Origin: Pagrus major
Taxonomy: Eukaryota > Chordata > Actinopteri > Spariformes > Sparidae
Length of the DNA: 64,000 nucleotides
Direction of reading: 5' to 3'
Assembly: GCF_040436345.1 (NCBI RefSeq)
Contig: NC_133235.1
Coordinates: forward strand, 20,856,660-20,920,659
Shown: positions 30,184-45,300 of the stretch, piece by piece
How the letters are laid out: each line of letters opens with the position of its first letter
How positions within the stretch are numbered: position 1 is the stretch's first letter
The notes under the pieces: generated by a model
What the model saw: only the letters and a program-made list of their open reading frames with translations
What the model was told of the DNA's origin: nothing
Databases searched by the model: none
Made by a program: the position numbers and the translations under genes

Positions 30184-30303
30184 TCACAGGCTGATCTCTT
30201 CCAGGCCGATCCAGAGGGCAGGTTTCCTGGTGACGACTCTGACGTACACGGCGAGGGGACCTATCTCTTTTCCCAGGACATTCTCCACATCGTAACCTGG
30301 GAA
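30184..30303 (-). CDS. spidr: spidr exon 20 with stop
   Basis: 120 bases, FPGYDVENVLGKEIGPLAVY to WIGLEEISL and TGA at 30186-30184. Matches the human C terminus VLGKEVG and CIGLEEIELL. Confidence 0.94.
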   Translation of the reverse strand, partial: FPGYDVENVLGKEIGPLAVYVRVVTRKPALWIGLEEISL

Positions 30304-33300
30304 CTGAAACATACAAATTTAAAACACACTACTTGTTGAGACTGTTGTAGGTCCCTAAAACCTTCTTCCACTACCTGCACACACGGAAAAAAAAACCACT
30401 TGCAAGATTTTTAATCTGATTACGCTGCAAGATTGTTTGAGTGCACTCAAGGCCCTGACCTTTGCACATTGATCAGCGGTATTTCTTGTTTATTCTGCAC
30501 TCATCAGTTCCCCAGTTAAAGAGCATTAACGCTTGCATAAAGATTTAGAACAACTCCACCATCTTCATGCAAACTTAAAAACATCACTAAATACAGGAGG
30601 TGGCGGAAGATTATGTCATTATTTTGGCAGCAAATTCCTTCAACTGTCAATGAACAGCATGACTCTGGGATTTCTATTGTTCAGCACAGAAAAGGCTGAC
30701 ATGTACAGATGACTGTGCTTTCAGGAACATATTGACGGAAGATCAATGCACCGTGCAGTTCAGCCCCGGCGTTATGTAACCGTTTGTAAAACGCTAACCT
30801 ACCTCAGTGCCCTCCAGTGCTGCAGTGTTCAGGATGGACATGATCGTCTTTTGCTGCAGCTGTCGGAGAGATAAAGAAGGTGGTGGCCCGTTAATGTCCT
30901 TTTAATCATCGTCTTAATATTGTAAATACAAATGCAGTGCTAACATACTGTGCTCGCTGGTGAGTCACAGTCTGATAGAATGGGTTAAATTATAAATCGG
31001 CTGATAAGAAGAACACTGATAGTTTTATCACTTTGGCTCACTTTGTTTTCTGATAAAGTCGAGACAGGTTTTATGTAATAAAAATGGCGTCATGCAGATG
31101 CACATAGAGTGCAGAATTTTACTTCCTGGACCTTTTGATGTGAAAATTAATTTTTTATCGTTATGAGCCTAAGTCTAGACAGAGGTTTGTAGCAGTCCAC
31201 CCACTCTGAAGACAAGCTTCTCTGATCACTGCTTCAACCAGAGCTGAGTGATATGGCCATAAATCTCCATATTTAAAAATCTCCTCAAAAGAACTTTATA
31301 AATGCCCGGACATGCTGACAAAATCAAATATCACTATATTTTTTACTTAATACTTCAATATCAATTTTGTAGGTATGACTATTGGTACTTTCACAAAATG
31401 TGGATATAATGACTAAGTGGGTAAAGGCAAATATGACATCACAATGCTTAGCGGCGGTGCTAAAACAGGGGATAATGACCTGTTGTCTCCCTAGTAAACA
31501 TATCAACCGCACATGTATAAATGCTCACAATGGCATAGGCCACTTGTGTAGGTTATGGCACAGCCTACGTGCAACTATAAATCGGCCTTCAGACGATATA
31601 TAGTCTCATATCATCATAACAATATAATAATCAGTATGTTGACTTGGCCTACACTACAACCATCAGGAGATTAGCTTAGCACGAAGGCTAATAACAGAGG
31701 GAAACAGATAGCCTGGCTCCGTCCAAAGGTAACCAAATCGGACAGTTAACACCCCTAAAGTGTGGGAGAAGTTGCCAGGAAGTCACTGGAGACTCACAGA
31801 AGTTACTGGTCCCAACCAAGAAATAGTCTGACACATAAACCCCGAAAATCGTCACTCTCGTGCTCTGGCTTTTGTACAGATTAAACAAAAGAGATATAAC
31901 ATGTTAACGAGTGGACTTTAAAGGCGCCGTTGTTTTTTTTTCTGGCAGTTTCCCCTCGTTTCCAGTCATTTTGCGAAGCTAAGCTAACTAGCTACTGGTA
32001 ATAGCCTCATATATACTGTCCAGACATGAGATTGGTATCAATCTTCTCATCTAATGCGCAAAGGGCTTTTCTAAAAATGTTGAACTATTCCTTTAAAAAG
32101 ATTCACTTTACACATTGTAAGACAATACAGAAACATTCTGATTCATTAAGCTTGACTCACCACACAGTGGACATCAAAATATTGGAAATGCATGTAAAGA
32201 CTGTTCTCACCTTAACTTTTAAAGTGCAATTAGTTAACGAAGAACTCAGGAACACTTCCAGTTGGATCCTCGTCTTCGGCTCGTCAACCACAGACTTGCA
32301 AGAAACACAGAGAAAGTTTTCACTGTGGAAAGAAAACAAAAAGTAAAGTTATGATTTTCATGAGGTTTCACATTGGGGCCATTTTGATTAAACTTACGCT
32401 CTTTCAGATAACATCTCTAAGTTGTCGCTCCCACAGTGGTTGCAGGCGGGCCAGGAGTAAGCAGTGTTTTCATCCACACCAACTATCGCTCCTGCAGACA
32501 GAAACAAAATTATTTAAAATTATCTCACAAAATCATCTTCGGGAAAAAATCCATGCACATTGTACTTTTCTACATGGTTTACGTTAACTCTTTCGGGACA
32601 AGCTTATTTCTTATTATTCATTTACATTTTTAGATATTTTCGAGAGGATTGACGCCTAACTAGAAGGAACGCTGTCAAATCATCTACGCACAGGATTCAA
32701 AGTGTGTGTACTTTTGTGACAGGGTGTGAGAGATAAACACATCCCTTTTCATTTTTATCTGAGATTGCAGTGATAAATGCAACACAGTACTCCCTGCCTA
32801 AACACCATCTCACTTAACAACGAGAGCTGCCGCCTAACAAACACGAACCTTAAATAAGATACTGAGTTTAACACTGATAAATCGATCTTGTACATTCCGC
32901 TCTGGGCCTTTTTTCCACTGGTAATTTCCAGAAGATAGTATTTGCGCACGAGTGCAAGAGATAATAAGTTTGTTTTATTTTTTCAGCCACCTGACCAAAC
33001 ATGTAAGGCCAGAGGGGCCTGAAACAAGAGGGTTCACAGTGTGATCTTTGCCCTCAACTGTGACACAAAGTCGACAGATGCAGATTATTATCTGATCTAG
33101 GTTGCTCCTTTCTGCACCACGTTTACATAACAGAAAAGGAATCGAAGAAAGCAAAGAAATACAAAACAGATACTTTAAGGAAATGAGGTTGATCAAAAGC
33201 AGCAGCAGTTCTTCTATACTTGCAAAGTTAGGTTATTTTAAATATACACATACCTGTGGCAATAAAGCTTACAAATGCACAGAAGCATGCAATCTGATTG

Positions 33301-36300
33301 CTATGTTACTTTAAACTTCTTTTTACAATGTTACTGCACCCTCATCTGAAATGTAAAGCCGTATGGGGAGCAGGCACATTCATCTCAATTCAAACTGACA
33401 TGGGAATTGACAAAAATCCAACAAATTTTCATGTGTTTGTATTTCATAGTCCCAAACAATGACAGCTGGAATACACTGAATAACAAACAGCAGAAAGTGA
33501 AGCCTTGAAGCCACATCAAGGCCTCTTGCTGAGCTGTAAACTTGTGTATGAAAAAACAAGTGGTTTTCCTCCCCCCTTACAGAACAACACATCGAGCATG
33601 TTCTGCAGGAATCACTTCAGATGAGGCGAGTTACAGGGAAACCGCAGGACTCTGTGAAGGGGGGGGGGGGGGGGGGGGGGACTGACCTGTGAGAGAGCAG
33701 AGGGAGTTGGGTGTTATCTCAGGACTCACAGGATCCAGTCTCACAGGTTGGGGTGGGGTCTTTGCCTCGGGCTCAGATAGTGACTGTGAATGTGAGTTTG
33801 GCATGGCTGAGGAGTTGCCTTCAGGATCCACGGAGCAAACCTCGACAACCGACTGCTCCACACACAGAATGACACCTAGATTTGGACATTTAAAATTGAA
33901 ATGGTATTATAAAGGAAATGTTCATTAAAAATCTGATACTGATTGAGTTTATCTCCAAGCTAGCAGACTAGTTTGGGTGCAGTGGTGGAGGAAGTACTCA
34001 GATCCTTTACTTAAGTAAAAGTACCAGTACAACAATGTAGAAATATTTAATAGCAAGTACAATTTCTTCATTCAAAATCCTCGATTAGTTAGAATAGTTA
34101 TTTATTAGCATTAACCCTGATAGCAAGTCAGGTAAAGCAATATTTTTGTGTTTTGGGGGAATGCACTAGTGCAGCAATGACTCTGGGACAAAATCATTTT
34201 GTAAGCTAAAGCTTCAAACGTCAAACAGCTATCAACAAGTTGTTTAAATGCACTGATGTCTTTGTTGTGTCCATGTTGTTTCCACGTTATGGCTTGAAAG
34301 CTCATGAACACACACAGAAGCAGTTGTGCAGAAACATTTTAGTTCAAGTCCAAAATTCACTCTCTTTTAGCTCGGTTTTTGGTCTCCAGCTCCTGAGGAA
34401 AATATTCAGCTGTTTAGCTACTAAATGCTCCATTCTGTGCACCAGCTAGTCTCTGTGTCTGTCTGCTTTTGGTGCTGAGCAGGTAGTGAATTTATTTTGC
34501 TGACAACAGCTCCTTGCTGCTGCTTCAAACAAGGCTAAGAGAGCGGTGAGAGTGAACCGGAACAAAAAAGTTGTGGGCGAACAGCTAAACAATGAGCTTA
34601 AACTCACCATAAAGCCCCATTCTCTGCATGTTCATCACTACAAGCGACCATTTCACATCGTCATTTTATTGCATTGTTATTATATTGAAAAAAAGCAATT
34701 ATAGCAGCTTAAACAATCTAATAATGTGATGCATAATAATATATCAGACACAGGCCATTTTATGTAGGCGAAAGACCTGAGTACTTTTACCACCACTGCT
34801 AACAACTATAGCTTTCAGATTAATACAGTGGTTTAAAAATTACAATATTTTCCTTTTTAAATGTATTAAAGTAGAAGTACAAAGTAACAAATAATGGGAA
34901 TACTCAAGTAGAGTACAAGTACATCAGACTTGTTCATGAGTAAATGTTCTTATTTACTTTCCTCCCCTGTTAGGATGGCATGTACACACAGTCCTAAAAG
35001 ATTAAAAACCTTAAGAGATAGTGGTTGAATGGCACGTCAGGTCATAGTCGAGCTCTACCATGTTCTTTGATGGCATCTCTGAATAGCATGCGACAAGCGG
35101 CGGGGGATTTTAGTGCTTCGAGGACAGAGGAAGTGAGCACACAGGAAGTGTTCACACACAGGGCCACTGTTCGCCTACAAGGCCTCTCTGGCTGCTCCTC
35201 CTGAAGACTGGGGTCTGTCAGCACCAAGCAAACCTCACCCTGTCCTACATCACTGCTCTGAAATAGCAACGAAGACACAAAGGAAGAGAATTTCTTAGAA
35301 ACATGCAACCAGAGTGGCCTAGAAAGAGGCAACTTAAAGGAAATATTACATAACAAAAGCTTAAAATTAACACAAACTAGACACAAGTCTTCTTTTATGT
35401 TTAAGAATCACCTGCTTTGATGAGATTATTCATTCACAAGTGACACACAATGGTGGTTACTAGTTCAACAGTATAAGCTGCATCTGTGTTTCAGTGGTGT
35501 GAGTGTGTGGCAAAGTCCACCACTTTGTTCTGAGCTGCTATCTCATCTTGGTCAAAGTTTAAAGGTCTCACCAATCAATGGTGAAGAACGCCCGACTGTC
35601 ATACACACAGCGATATGAACGCCGCTCTCTACGTCAGAGCTCAATCTTATCAGTTTGTTGGCTCAAATGATCACAAAAAGACGACTGAGGAGCTCTAAAG
35701 GATGCAATGTTTATTATGTTCTTCTGACTAGAGTCAAATTAAATCAGTTTTATGGGGATGAGTAAAAAAGACAAACTTACCTGCAATATTCTCTTGTATA
35801 TGACAGTGGCAATAAAACTGCAGCGACAGCTTTTAAGCTCACTCTAATAAAAAGGAAAAAAACATGTCTGAGATCGACCTGCTGGAGATAAGATATCCCA
35901 ATCTGCAGATTTCTTTTTGGCATTTTGTGTGTGTGAGAGAAGCCGCTCACCTGCAGTATGTCTCGTAACGTTTGTGTTGTTGGTGGAAGGTAAAGCGGGG
36001 ACACAGTGTGGCCCTCAACGGGTTCAACCGAGTTCTCCTGACCAGACAGAAGGTAGCAGAAACTCGGAGCTGGACCTGCAGATCTACTTTCCTGCAACAC
36101 CAATATATATTGATTACTAAATTTGAATCCAACCCTCTTGTCAAAGAGGGAAAATTGCACAGACTCAGCTATTCTTTCTCCTGAGGTCATAACTGACATA
36201 CTTTTCTACATTGGCCCTTCAGGAAAACACATTTAATGATTTTTTCTGAATTTGCAATTGTTGTCAATTCAGTGAATTTGTCAGTTTGCCCATGTTTTAT

Positions 36301-39300
36301 TTCAATCCAGACTTTTCTTTGTCGAATAAGGCCAAAATGTTTTCTTCATTGTATTGTTTTTTTGTTTATCTGCATGTGTTGTGGAAGTTGCGGTTTATTG
36401 TGCTCTCAGGGCCACCATACTTTCCAACTCTTATATAAATAAATACTTTCTTTCACACTCGGCTCATCCCTGTTATGACTGTAGAAATGGTACACTTTGG
36501 TTTGATTGCAAATAAAAAAACTGAAACTTAAAGGTGCCCTGTGGATTTTTCTTGTAAAAAACAAAACACATTTTGTGCATCCTTAATGTCTAACAAACGT
36601 GTTTCTTTGATGTTTGTTCACTCAACATAAAACATCTGCAAAGCCTGTTTTCCCAAAAAAAAAGTTGAATTCTGCAGATTGTCATGTTTGAAAACACTGG
36701 TGGGACTGTTTATTGCATCAGCCACGTGTGCATGCATATGTTTGAGACAAAATAAATAAATGAAATACAAATCACTCCATAGTGTTGCTAGAGGCCTTTA
36801 AAGCAACCACAGATTGACACAAGGTTAGCCTGTTTTCCAGATTGAATCCCTGCCTATATCTCAGATTTGTTCAGCTATTTATGGAGATGTGGTGGTGAGA
36901 CATCATGGCGACGTCTGTTTTTTTGTTTGTTTTGAGCCAGAAGTGACCATATTTAGACAAAGGGGTCAAGGATATTCTTATTGGATCTCACTGACAACCA
37001 GAGGACAAGCAGTGGTAGCGACGTCCATCACAAGGTCGCCACACCTAAAAGCACATCCAGGTTTTTCGTCTATTTTACACTTAAAATTTACAAAATGAAC
37101 ATTGTGCTGTATTGACGAAGACTTGAAACTAGCGATTGAGACAATAAACACATCAGGAAACGGTTTACTGAGGTAATATATCAAGTGAAAAGTTGGGTCA
37201 TTTTCTCATAAGCTTACATACAATCAGACTCCTGTTTGCAACCAGTCGAGTTGCCCCCCGCTGGCCATTAGAAAGAATGCTTATTTTTAGGCACTTGAGC
37301 TGAAAGGATCGGTCAGTAAGTAGATTGACTTCATCTAGAAAACTAATCAGCATCTCCAATAAGAATTTACAAAAAGTCACTTTTTGTGCAAATGTACCAA
37401 ACATAGTTTCACAAAACATGCTGTTTGATATAATTTCTTCTGGCTTTCAGAACTTGTGACAGGACAATTCTTTTACAATTTCCTGATATTTTAAATGGCA
37501 AATAATCACTCAGGAAAAGAGTTAGCAGATAACTAAATAATGAAAAGAATCATAAGCTGCAGCTTCAGTTCCTTCTGTGAAAATGAGAACACATTCCCAA
37601 AAGATGCAGGATTCCTGCTGTGTCAAAAACTTACACTGGACATACAGGGTGCGTTTCCATGATCTTTAACAGGCATCACTGGGGGCCACAGACTGTCTAT
37701 CAAGCTGAAAAGCCTGGTGCGCCTGAGAGCGAAACAAAAAAAGGGAGAAAAAAACAAGTAAGGAAGGGGGGCACTGAAAAGGGGGGAAAGGAGAAGAAAC
37801 TAGTGAGTAAAAGGACTTGACTGGGAAGATAGAGAGTTTCTACAGCCAGTTTCACTACCAGTGAAATATGAATCTGTTCAGACAGAGCTTGTTTTAACGT
37901 CACCGAACATTACTGTAACAGAGAGCATGCTCGGGCTGGCAGAGCAGACACGCACAAAAAAACAAGCAGGTTTTGAGATACTGAATGGTGGGAAACAGTT
38001 CACACCCTATGTTTAATCACAATATCATTGTAGCGCAAAAAAAACAGGGTTGAGAAATGACTTTAACGGCCACAGTTCTAATGGTACAGTCTCTCACAAA
38101 CGTCTTAATCTCAGTAATGACAGATTGAAATTAGCTCGTACTCTCCGTGCTATTATGGTGATTCATTCTGGTCAAAGAGAGACTGGAAGTATAGATTAAA
38201 TAATTAAATGATTAAGCAGCAACTCCGACAGGACACGTCAATCTCTTGATTCATTGTCTCTCTTCTAAGAAGCGCTTGTTGAGTTCAGAGTGGCTGGTAA
38301 ATGTTACTTATTCATCCATATACGTGCTGTCCTATCAGCCAGTGGTTAACAACCTGTTAGTCAGCCTGTAATCACAGGGTTTCTTTGTGTGGAACCAGTT
38401 CTGCAGCCCAGTCAGGTCCAGTGAGGGCTGCTCACAGATGAGCAACGACAACACTAACAGGATTCATTGAACTCATTGTGACTGTGATACTGAGTTTATA
38501 CACGTGTTGAGCACATGTTAATACAGCTTTTTAGATGCTCTAAGGTGCAGCTGTAGTTTGTAGTCACTGATATTCAGAGCTGAGGTGTTGATAAACAATT
38601 TAAAAACAAGTTTTGATTTTCTCTTTCGTTGGCATACTTCCAAGAGGCAGAAACTTTCCGATGAAACTAGTCCCCTAGCTCCTTTGCAGTCAATACTGAT
38701 AGGACATACTATTCACACAGGTGCCAGGGTGGCTTCTGAGTATTTGTTTAGAAATCCCACACCCCTCAAAGACTGATACTGCTCAAGAAACAGTTGGACT
38801 TCAGGAAATTCAATTATTTGCTTTCACTCTTAGAGAGTGCTGCAGGAATGAGCCCTAGAACCCAGAAATGAGTTAGCATTTTTGTACTTCTGGTTCTCTC
38901 CACTAGAAGTCAAAGGGTTATTTGAATGGGTTTTTGGTTAGATGCCTAAGGTCTGTGGTTAGAAAAAAAAAAAAGCTGAAAGGATTTTCACGTCCCGTCC
39001 TATGACATAGATAGAATACTTCAGTAAATACCTCGCTCGTGAATTTTTAAGCTTTTGGGTGTCTTTAAAAAGGCAGTTGCTAAGTGGCTAAATGAGACTA
39101 CAGAGGCTATCTGGGACATTAAAAGTGGAATATGTAAGAATTTTAGGTGACAACATTCAAAAACTAACTAGAAGAATGTGAAGTAATAACAGTTTTGAGG
39201 TTATGACGTATATTTATTGTGTTGGAGAAATATCTACTGAAGCTAGCATGCTAACCAGCAACCCCTGGTGCTCTGAGCTCTCAGTCTGGACCGATGGCTG

Positions 39301-42300
39301 CACTGCTAACTGAACTAAAAAGCTAACAGCAGCTACAGTTAGCAGCAGTCAGCGTTAACTCCGGTGAAATGCTGCCCCCTATTTGTTTTGAGTATGAATC
39401 AGACAGAAGGCCAATTCTTACATAGTGCACTTGTAAATATCCTTACGTCAAACACAGAAACTACTCATCTTGTCCACTTTGAGGACTTTACTTAAGTCAA
39501 ACTTTTCAACTTGTAGATTTATCTATTTCTAGTGAAATATGTGTAGTATGCATTTAAATAACAAAAATCATAAAAGTGGCTTTTATTAGCAAATATTATC
39601 TCGCTGAACAAAACATGTAAGTATCATAAACTGCAATAAACCCGAAACCCAATTGAAAAATACCATCGGCTTTTTGATGAAATACGTCACCCCCTCTATA
39701 TCTGTCCATTAAATACAGAGCTGCAGTCAGGAGAAAGTTAGCATAGGGGAGGGGGGGTTAATGTCAAACTATTTCTTGGCAGACTCACTTCCTGGAGTTT
39801 TGTCATTACAGTTATGTTAATTAGTGAGCTTTAGAGGAGCTGGATATACATTTATCTAACCTCTGGACAGAGCCAGGCCAGCTGTTGAACTGAGCTAACA
39901 GTCTCCTGGCTGTAGCTTGAGTGTTGTATCAATCTTCTCAGCTAATTCTCAGCAAACACGCAAATAAGCGTATAACTGTCAAACTATTCCTTTGAAATAT
40001 GGATTATTATGACACACTTGGAAGTCCAATATTTACTGGTTAAAAAAAAACTGTGGAAAAAAAATGAATGCCTAATTTATCCCAGCCAGAGCCACGTGTT
40101 TTTCCACTCGAGCTAATAGGATAGCCCATGTGCGAGCACTGAAGATAGGCCATCCATCACAGTGCGACCACAGACAACCTCCAGAGACATTATAGGCTGC
40201 GGTGGCATTGAAAATACCAAAGATGTAAACATACCCCCAGCCAGTCTCTAAATGTTCCCATGTCAGTTCTTCTAACTGCTTCTAATCTGGGATCCTGACT
40301 ATGGAAACTCACAAGGGACACAGAGTGTGCAGCTCGGTATCACTTTACATGTAAACACAGTTTCACTGCTGGCAGCACAGCATAATCAGGTGCATATGAG
40401 CGAAGACTTTAAATTCTTATTGTATTGTTTCTGTGGGTGTCAATGTGTGAAAAGGGCATTCGAAGATAAAATATAAGCTGCATATAAAAATATGATGGAG
40501 ATTCACACTGAAAGCACTTAACGCTGATATGCAAATGTGTTGTGGTTTAGCTTGAGGCTCAGTGCCTTTATAGCACAAGGCCCTAAGGCTTTATTACTAG
40601 CATTTCATATCAGGACACGTCTATCACAGGCATTTACTCAGGGCTGTCGTCCCAGATGGCTAAAGAGTGAGATAAGATAACCTCTCATAGAGCAGAAATC
40701 CATATCACAAATTAGTAATGGTCCCAGGTTGAAGTTTACTCATGGCTGTGATCTGATATTCAGGTACAAAGCTAACCAGACTCGTAGGCATGGGTACATG
40801 CATACAGAAGAGAGTGTGTGGCTCTCACCTCTCTCGAGTGACCCGCTGCACCACTTTAATGTCTCTCAGCACACATGTCCTCCCCTGCCACATGCGGCAA
40901 TACTGGTGGAAGTCGTCCTTGTGGGACAGGAGGTGGAGCTGGACCACGCTGAACATCCCGTAGCTGTCCTGGACAAGCACACAGAGTCTGGGAAAAAAAC
41001 ACAAAAACAGAACATTTCATTTAGGTTAAAGACAGACTGAAACAAAAAACTATTCACTCCTGTTTTGTGAAATAAATAACAAAAAGGGCTCGCATGTCAA
41101 AATCCTTCACTTTTCTCTGAAATGTTTATTTTCAATGACTCATCTTGAACTGGGGGGCAGTTACATAAACTTTTCCAATCAATTGTGATCTGGGGAGACC
41201 ATACTTAATCGTAAACATGTGAGTCATAGCAGCCAGAGTGACATCCACCTCAACCTTCTCCTACTCCTCAACATGGGGTTTAGATTCAAGACTGAAGATG
41301 TTTACTGTCCCTCCAGTTGTAAAAGTACATTTGTATGAAATTCTTTGGCTGTGAGGCTCTACTATAGAACATAGTAAATAAGTATATATAAGTAATAAAG
41401 ATATGAAGAGATTTTAACAGCAGTAAAAGGTCTTAAAGCAATAAAATGTTTGAAGCAATAAAACGTATAAAGGAACAGTAACAGAATGCAAATAGCAATA
41501 AAAGGTATAGCAGGAGTAAGGTGCATAAGGCTCCATGTTATGCTACATTTGCGGAGCAGCAGCTATGTAACAATTCATACTCCCAACGAATAAGCGCAGC
41601 ATATCACCAGAGTAACTGCTAACCATTGCTAACTGTATTGTGTTTATCCATCCATGCCTATAGCAACTGTTAGCTTGTTGTGCTCAGCTAGCCATGCAGC
41701 TAGCCAGACTACCTTGGGATCGTTGGTGTTTACACCACTAGGAGAAAGAAGTTTTCAGGCCCAAGGCTAGCTGACAAGGATGCTAACTCTGCACGCTATA
41801 CATAGACATTGATGGAACATCAGAACTGTTATTTCCTTTTATGTTTTTGAATGTTTTAAATAAAAACCTTTAACAACAACAACAACAACCTCGCCCTTGT
41901 AAAAACATTTCACATAACCGCAGCAAAATGCACTTCAACTTCTTTTTCATTGTGACTTTAAATTTCTATAAGGTACGTCGCCCTTTTTAATGTCTAAGTT
42001 CACTGAGACTGTGTCATTAGAGGAGGTGATTGAGGGAGTGGGTGTATTGTTGACTTTGATGACTGTGTGTAGCTGCTTCGAATTCTTTTCCGCTTGCCTG
42101 TATCTTGCTTTCGACTCTTTTGTGACTTTGCGGATACAACGGTATATGTGTAGTACTGAGATGGACGCAATAAGAGTCATCAATACCGATGAATCCACCG
42201 TCTCCTGTGTGCTCCACCCAAGCACCACCCTTCATCTCAACCAAACAGAATATTTCCAGTGGCTGAAAATGTGTCTGATAAGGATAATCTCTTGTTGTGT

Positions 42301-45300
42301 GCTACATGTGTGAAAGGGGAACTTTGGACAATGTCCCGTGTTCACTTCAGAAAACAGATATGGACAAGAGGTCCTAAAGGTAAATAATGGAAACTTTAAA
42401 CATCTGCAGATTTTTCGCAACTGAGCATTAGACTGTTTTTGTCAGTTACTTCATACATTTTGGGGGGGATTCTTGGTGTGCCAAAACTGATCTCCTTGTC
42501 CTTGTATGCCGCTTTTGTCCTGGCTGTACGTGTAGCCTACTGGGGCTGAATGTGCACAATATACAAATGTCTCTATTTCTAACAGACACCCTCACGAGTA
42601 ACTCTAAATAGATCAGTAAGTAATAAATAAATGGCTGAACTACAAGTATTTTCGTAGAAAGTACGACTGTAATAATCAGATTTTCTTCTCAATCTTTTCT
42701 AATCATATCATTCAATCCTTTTTTTGTTTTGTTTTTTTAGTAAATAACATGTCATTTATACAATTAAGTATTGAAACACCTCTGCTCCCAGTGTGACAAT
42801 AACAATACACAGTTAAGGCTCAGTGCTGACATTTGGAAGTGTTACCGCTGCTGGCTGGTTTGACCGGCTGCTGCTGACAGAAAAGCCCTTTGACCTACAA
42901 AGTTATGAGGCAGTGAACGTCTGTGTATTCCTGCACTCTGCTGCTCCCAGTGAGCAAGAAGCAGGAACTGCTATAGGCTCCAGTATCTGAATAAGTCAAG
43001 CCCAGACACAGCCCCGTACCAGCCCTGAGAGTAAACAGTGGAGTTCATATCCCCTGGTTAGACAAGCAACGGCCAGGGAGGAAGAGAAGGAGGAGGAGGA
43101 GGAGGAGGATGAAAAACAGGGGTGAGGGAGGAGGACTGTCAGCCTGCCCATCATGCATGTGCATGCATGCGCACATCCCAGACATTGGGAAAGTTTGGAG
43201 ACTGTTTTCAACCACCTGACTGGGCCTATAAATGTCCTCTGTTGGTAAACATGGGGTCTGTCTGTGTTTGTTCTCAGAGACCTGGAAATAGATATCTAAA
43301 TAACATTCCTGACATGACTTTTGGTGGTGAAGGCCAACTTTTCAACCAAGATTATTCTCAGTTGTTTGCTTTATTCGCAATCCAAAATCAGACCTAAACT
43401 ACATCTTGTTAAAACAACATGTTGAACATACAGAGGTGAGACAAATGTTTTCTGTGGGCTTTGTGTTTATGGTTATAAACCATGGTTATGAACAGAAAAG
43501 TTGTGTTTATGGATATAAACACAAAGTTCAGACTGCAAAAAGAACAGACCTCAGGACAAAGCTATTTATTGATCAGAGCAAGGTCACATTGAACACTTTG
43601 TCAAGTAAGACAAGAAAATGCCCCTCGGAAAATGTCATTCCTAACTGGCAAACACTTCCATTTCCTTTCCACACACAAATCATAGTAACAGGCTTCTGTC
43701 CTACGATGAACCCTGTTGTAAAAAAAACAACAAAACTTGCAACCAATGGGGCTCAACAGTTATTTTAGATGTATTATTTTAGATGTCTATATAACATCAA
43801 AAAAGGTGGAAAATGTTTATCTACTTTGACCGACAGTCCAAAACCCACAGACATTACATTTAGAGTGATGTTAAACAGAGAAAAGCAGCTAATTTACACA
43901 TTTAAGTACTATAACCATATTGGCATGTTTGTGTTTGATGAATGATTAACAAATAATTGAATGTCAAAATTGTTGGAAACTTCAGATGATTGACTCAACC
44001 AACTTCAACTAATCCTTTCACGCCAACAAGAAGCTATTTACATATAACGTAGTTTTTTAGATACTACAGTTTGTCAAGATTATGATTAACGTAAATGTTC
44101 ACCCTGGGTATAACCAAAGGAAATGGTTAAAGGGTAACTCCAACCATTTTACACATTAAAGTGTGTTTACAAGTCTTGGGGACAACTCCTGCATATTTGA
44201 AACAGTAAAGTAAAACCTTTTGTGGCTCCAGAGGAAGCCACATGTAATCTGATAACCTGCCTCGAGTGATGTCACTCAGTTGCTATGTTGCATTGTGGGT
44301 AATGTAGGCGCCAGGTTTTGAAAAGGAAGAAAAATACGTGGCATAAAAATAATAATTGGATTTTAAATTGACTGTAATGATTCCAACAGTGTTATAGTGC
44401 AATGCTAGGTGTGCTGATTGCTTTTCAAAACATGGCGCCTACATTACCCACAATGGAAGCCACTGAGTGACATCACTGGAGGCGATTTATCAGATAACAT
44501 GTGGCTTCCTCTGGAGCAAACGGGGGAAAATAGATGCAGGTTAATATACATTTGGTGCTCTAGTGAGTATTTACATTATTTTTACATTATTTATTTGTTA
44601 AATACACAAAAAAATAAAGAATAAATTCTGTTACATACTGTAATCTGTAGTTATTCTATATGTTTAAACCAGGAGTTTAAAACAACGACTTTTACGTTTT
44701 ATAAAACTGTACAGGGCTAAAACAATAAATCAATATTTGCCTACAATATACAGCTGCAAGACTCACATCAGGTGGGGATAAATATACACTTAGTGGAGCT
44801 TGTCTGAACTTGATAAAACTGGAGTGAAATGTGATATGCCACTTGACAGACAGAGAAGAAAAGGGTGAAGAGACACTTGGTGGTACCAGCTTGACATAAA
44901 CAACCAGCTCCCCCCGCTTAGTTCCTCTTTTCAGCCGTTCAGAGCCCCACTTCCTCAAACTGCGACCCCTTACTCCCAAAAAAACCCAGCCATTGGCTGC
45001 TTTCAGTCACAGGCCGCTTTCAGGAATTTGTTATTGTGAGCCATCACAAAATTCTCAGCAACTCAGGTTTTCTTCCAGGAACTACGATCCACTGAGCCTG
45101 TGCAAACACACACACAAGCTGCTCCACACACACACTCACAGTCACACTGTGTGCGCATGCTAGCCCACGCACATGCACATTACTTGGCAACACACTAAGT
45201 AAGTGACCCACACATTAAGAATACAGCAGAGAGGCCTCATTGGTGGGGGGCGGACAGGCGGGATTCCTTCCTATGTGTTGTCCACCAATCAGTGCAGGCA

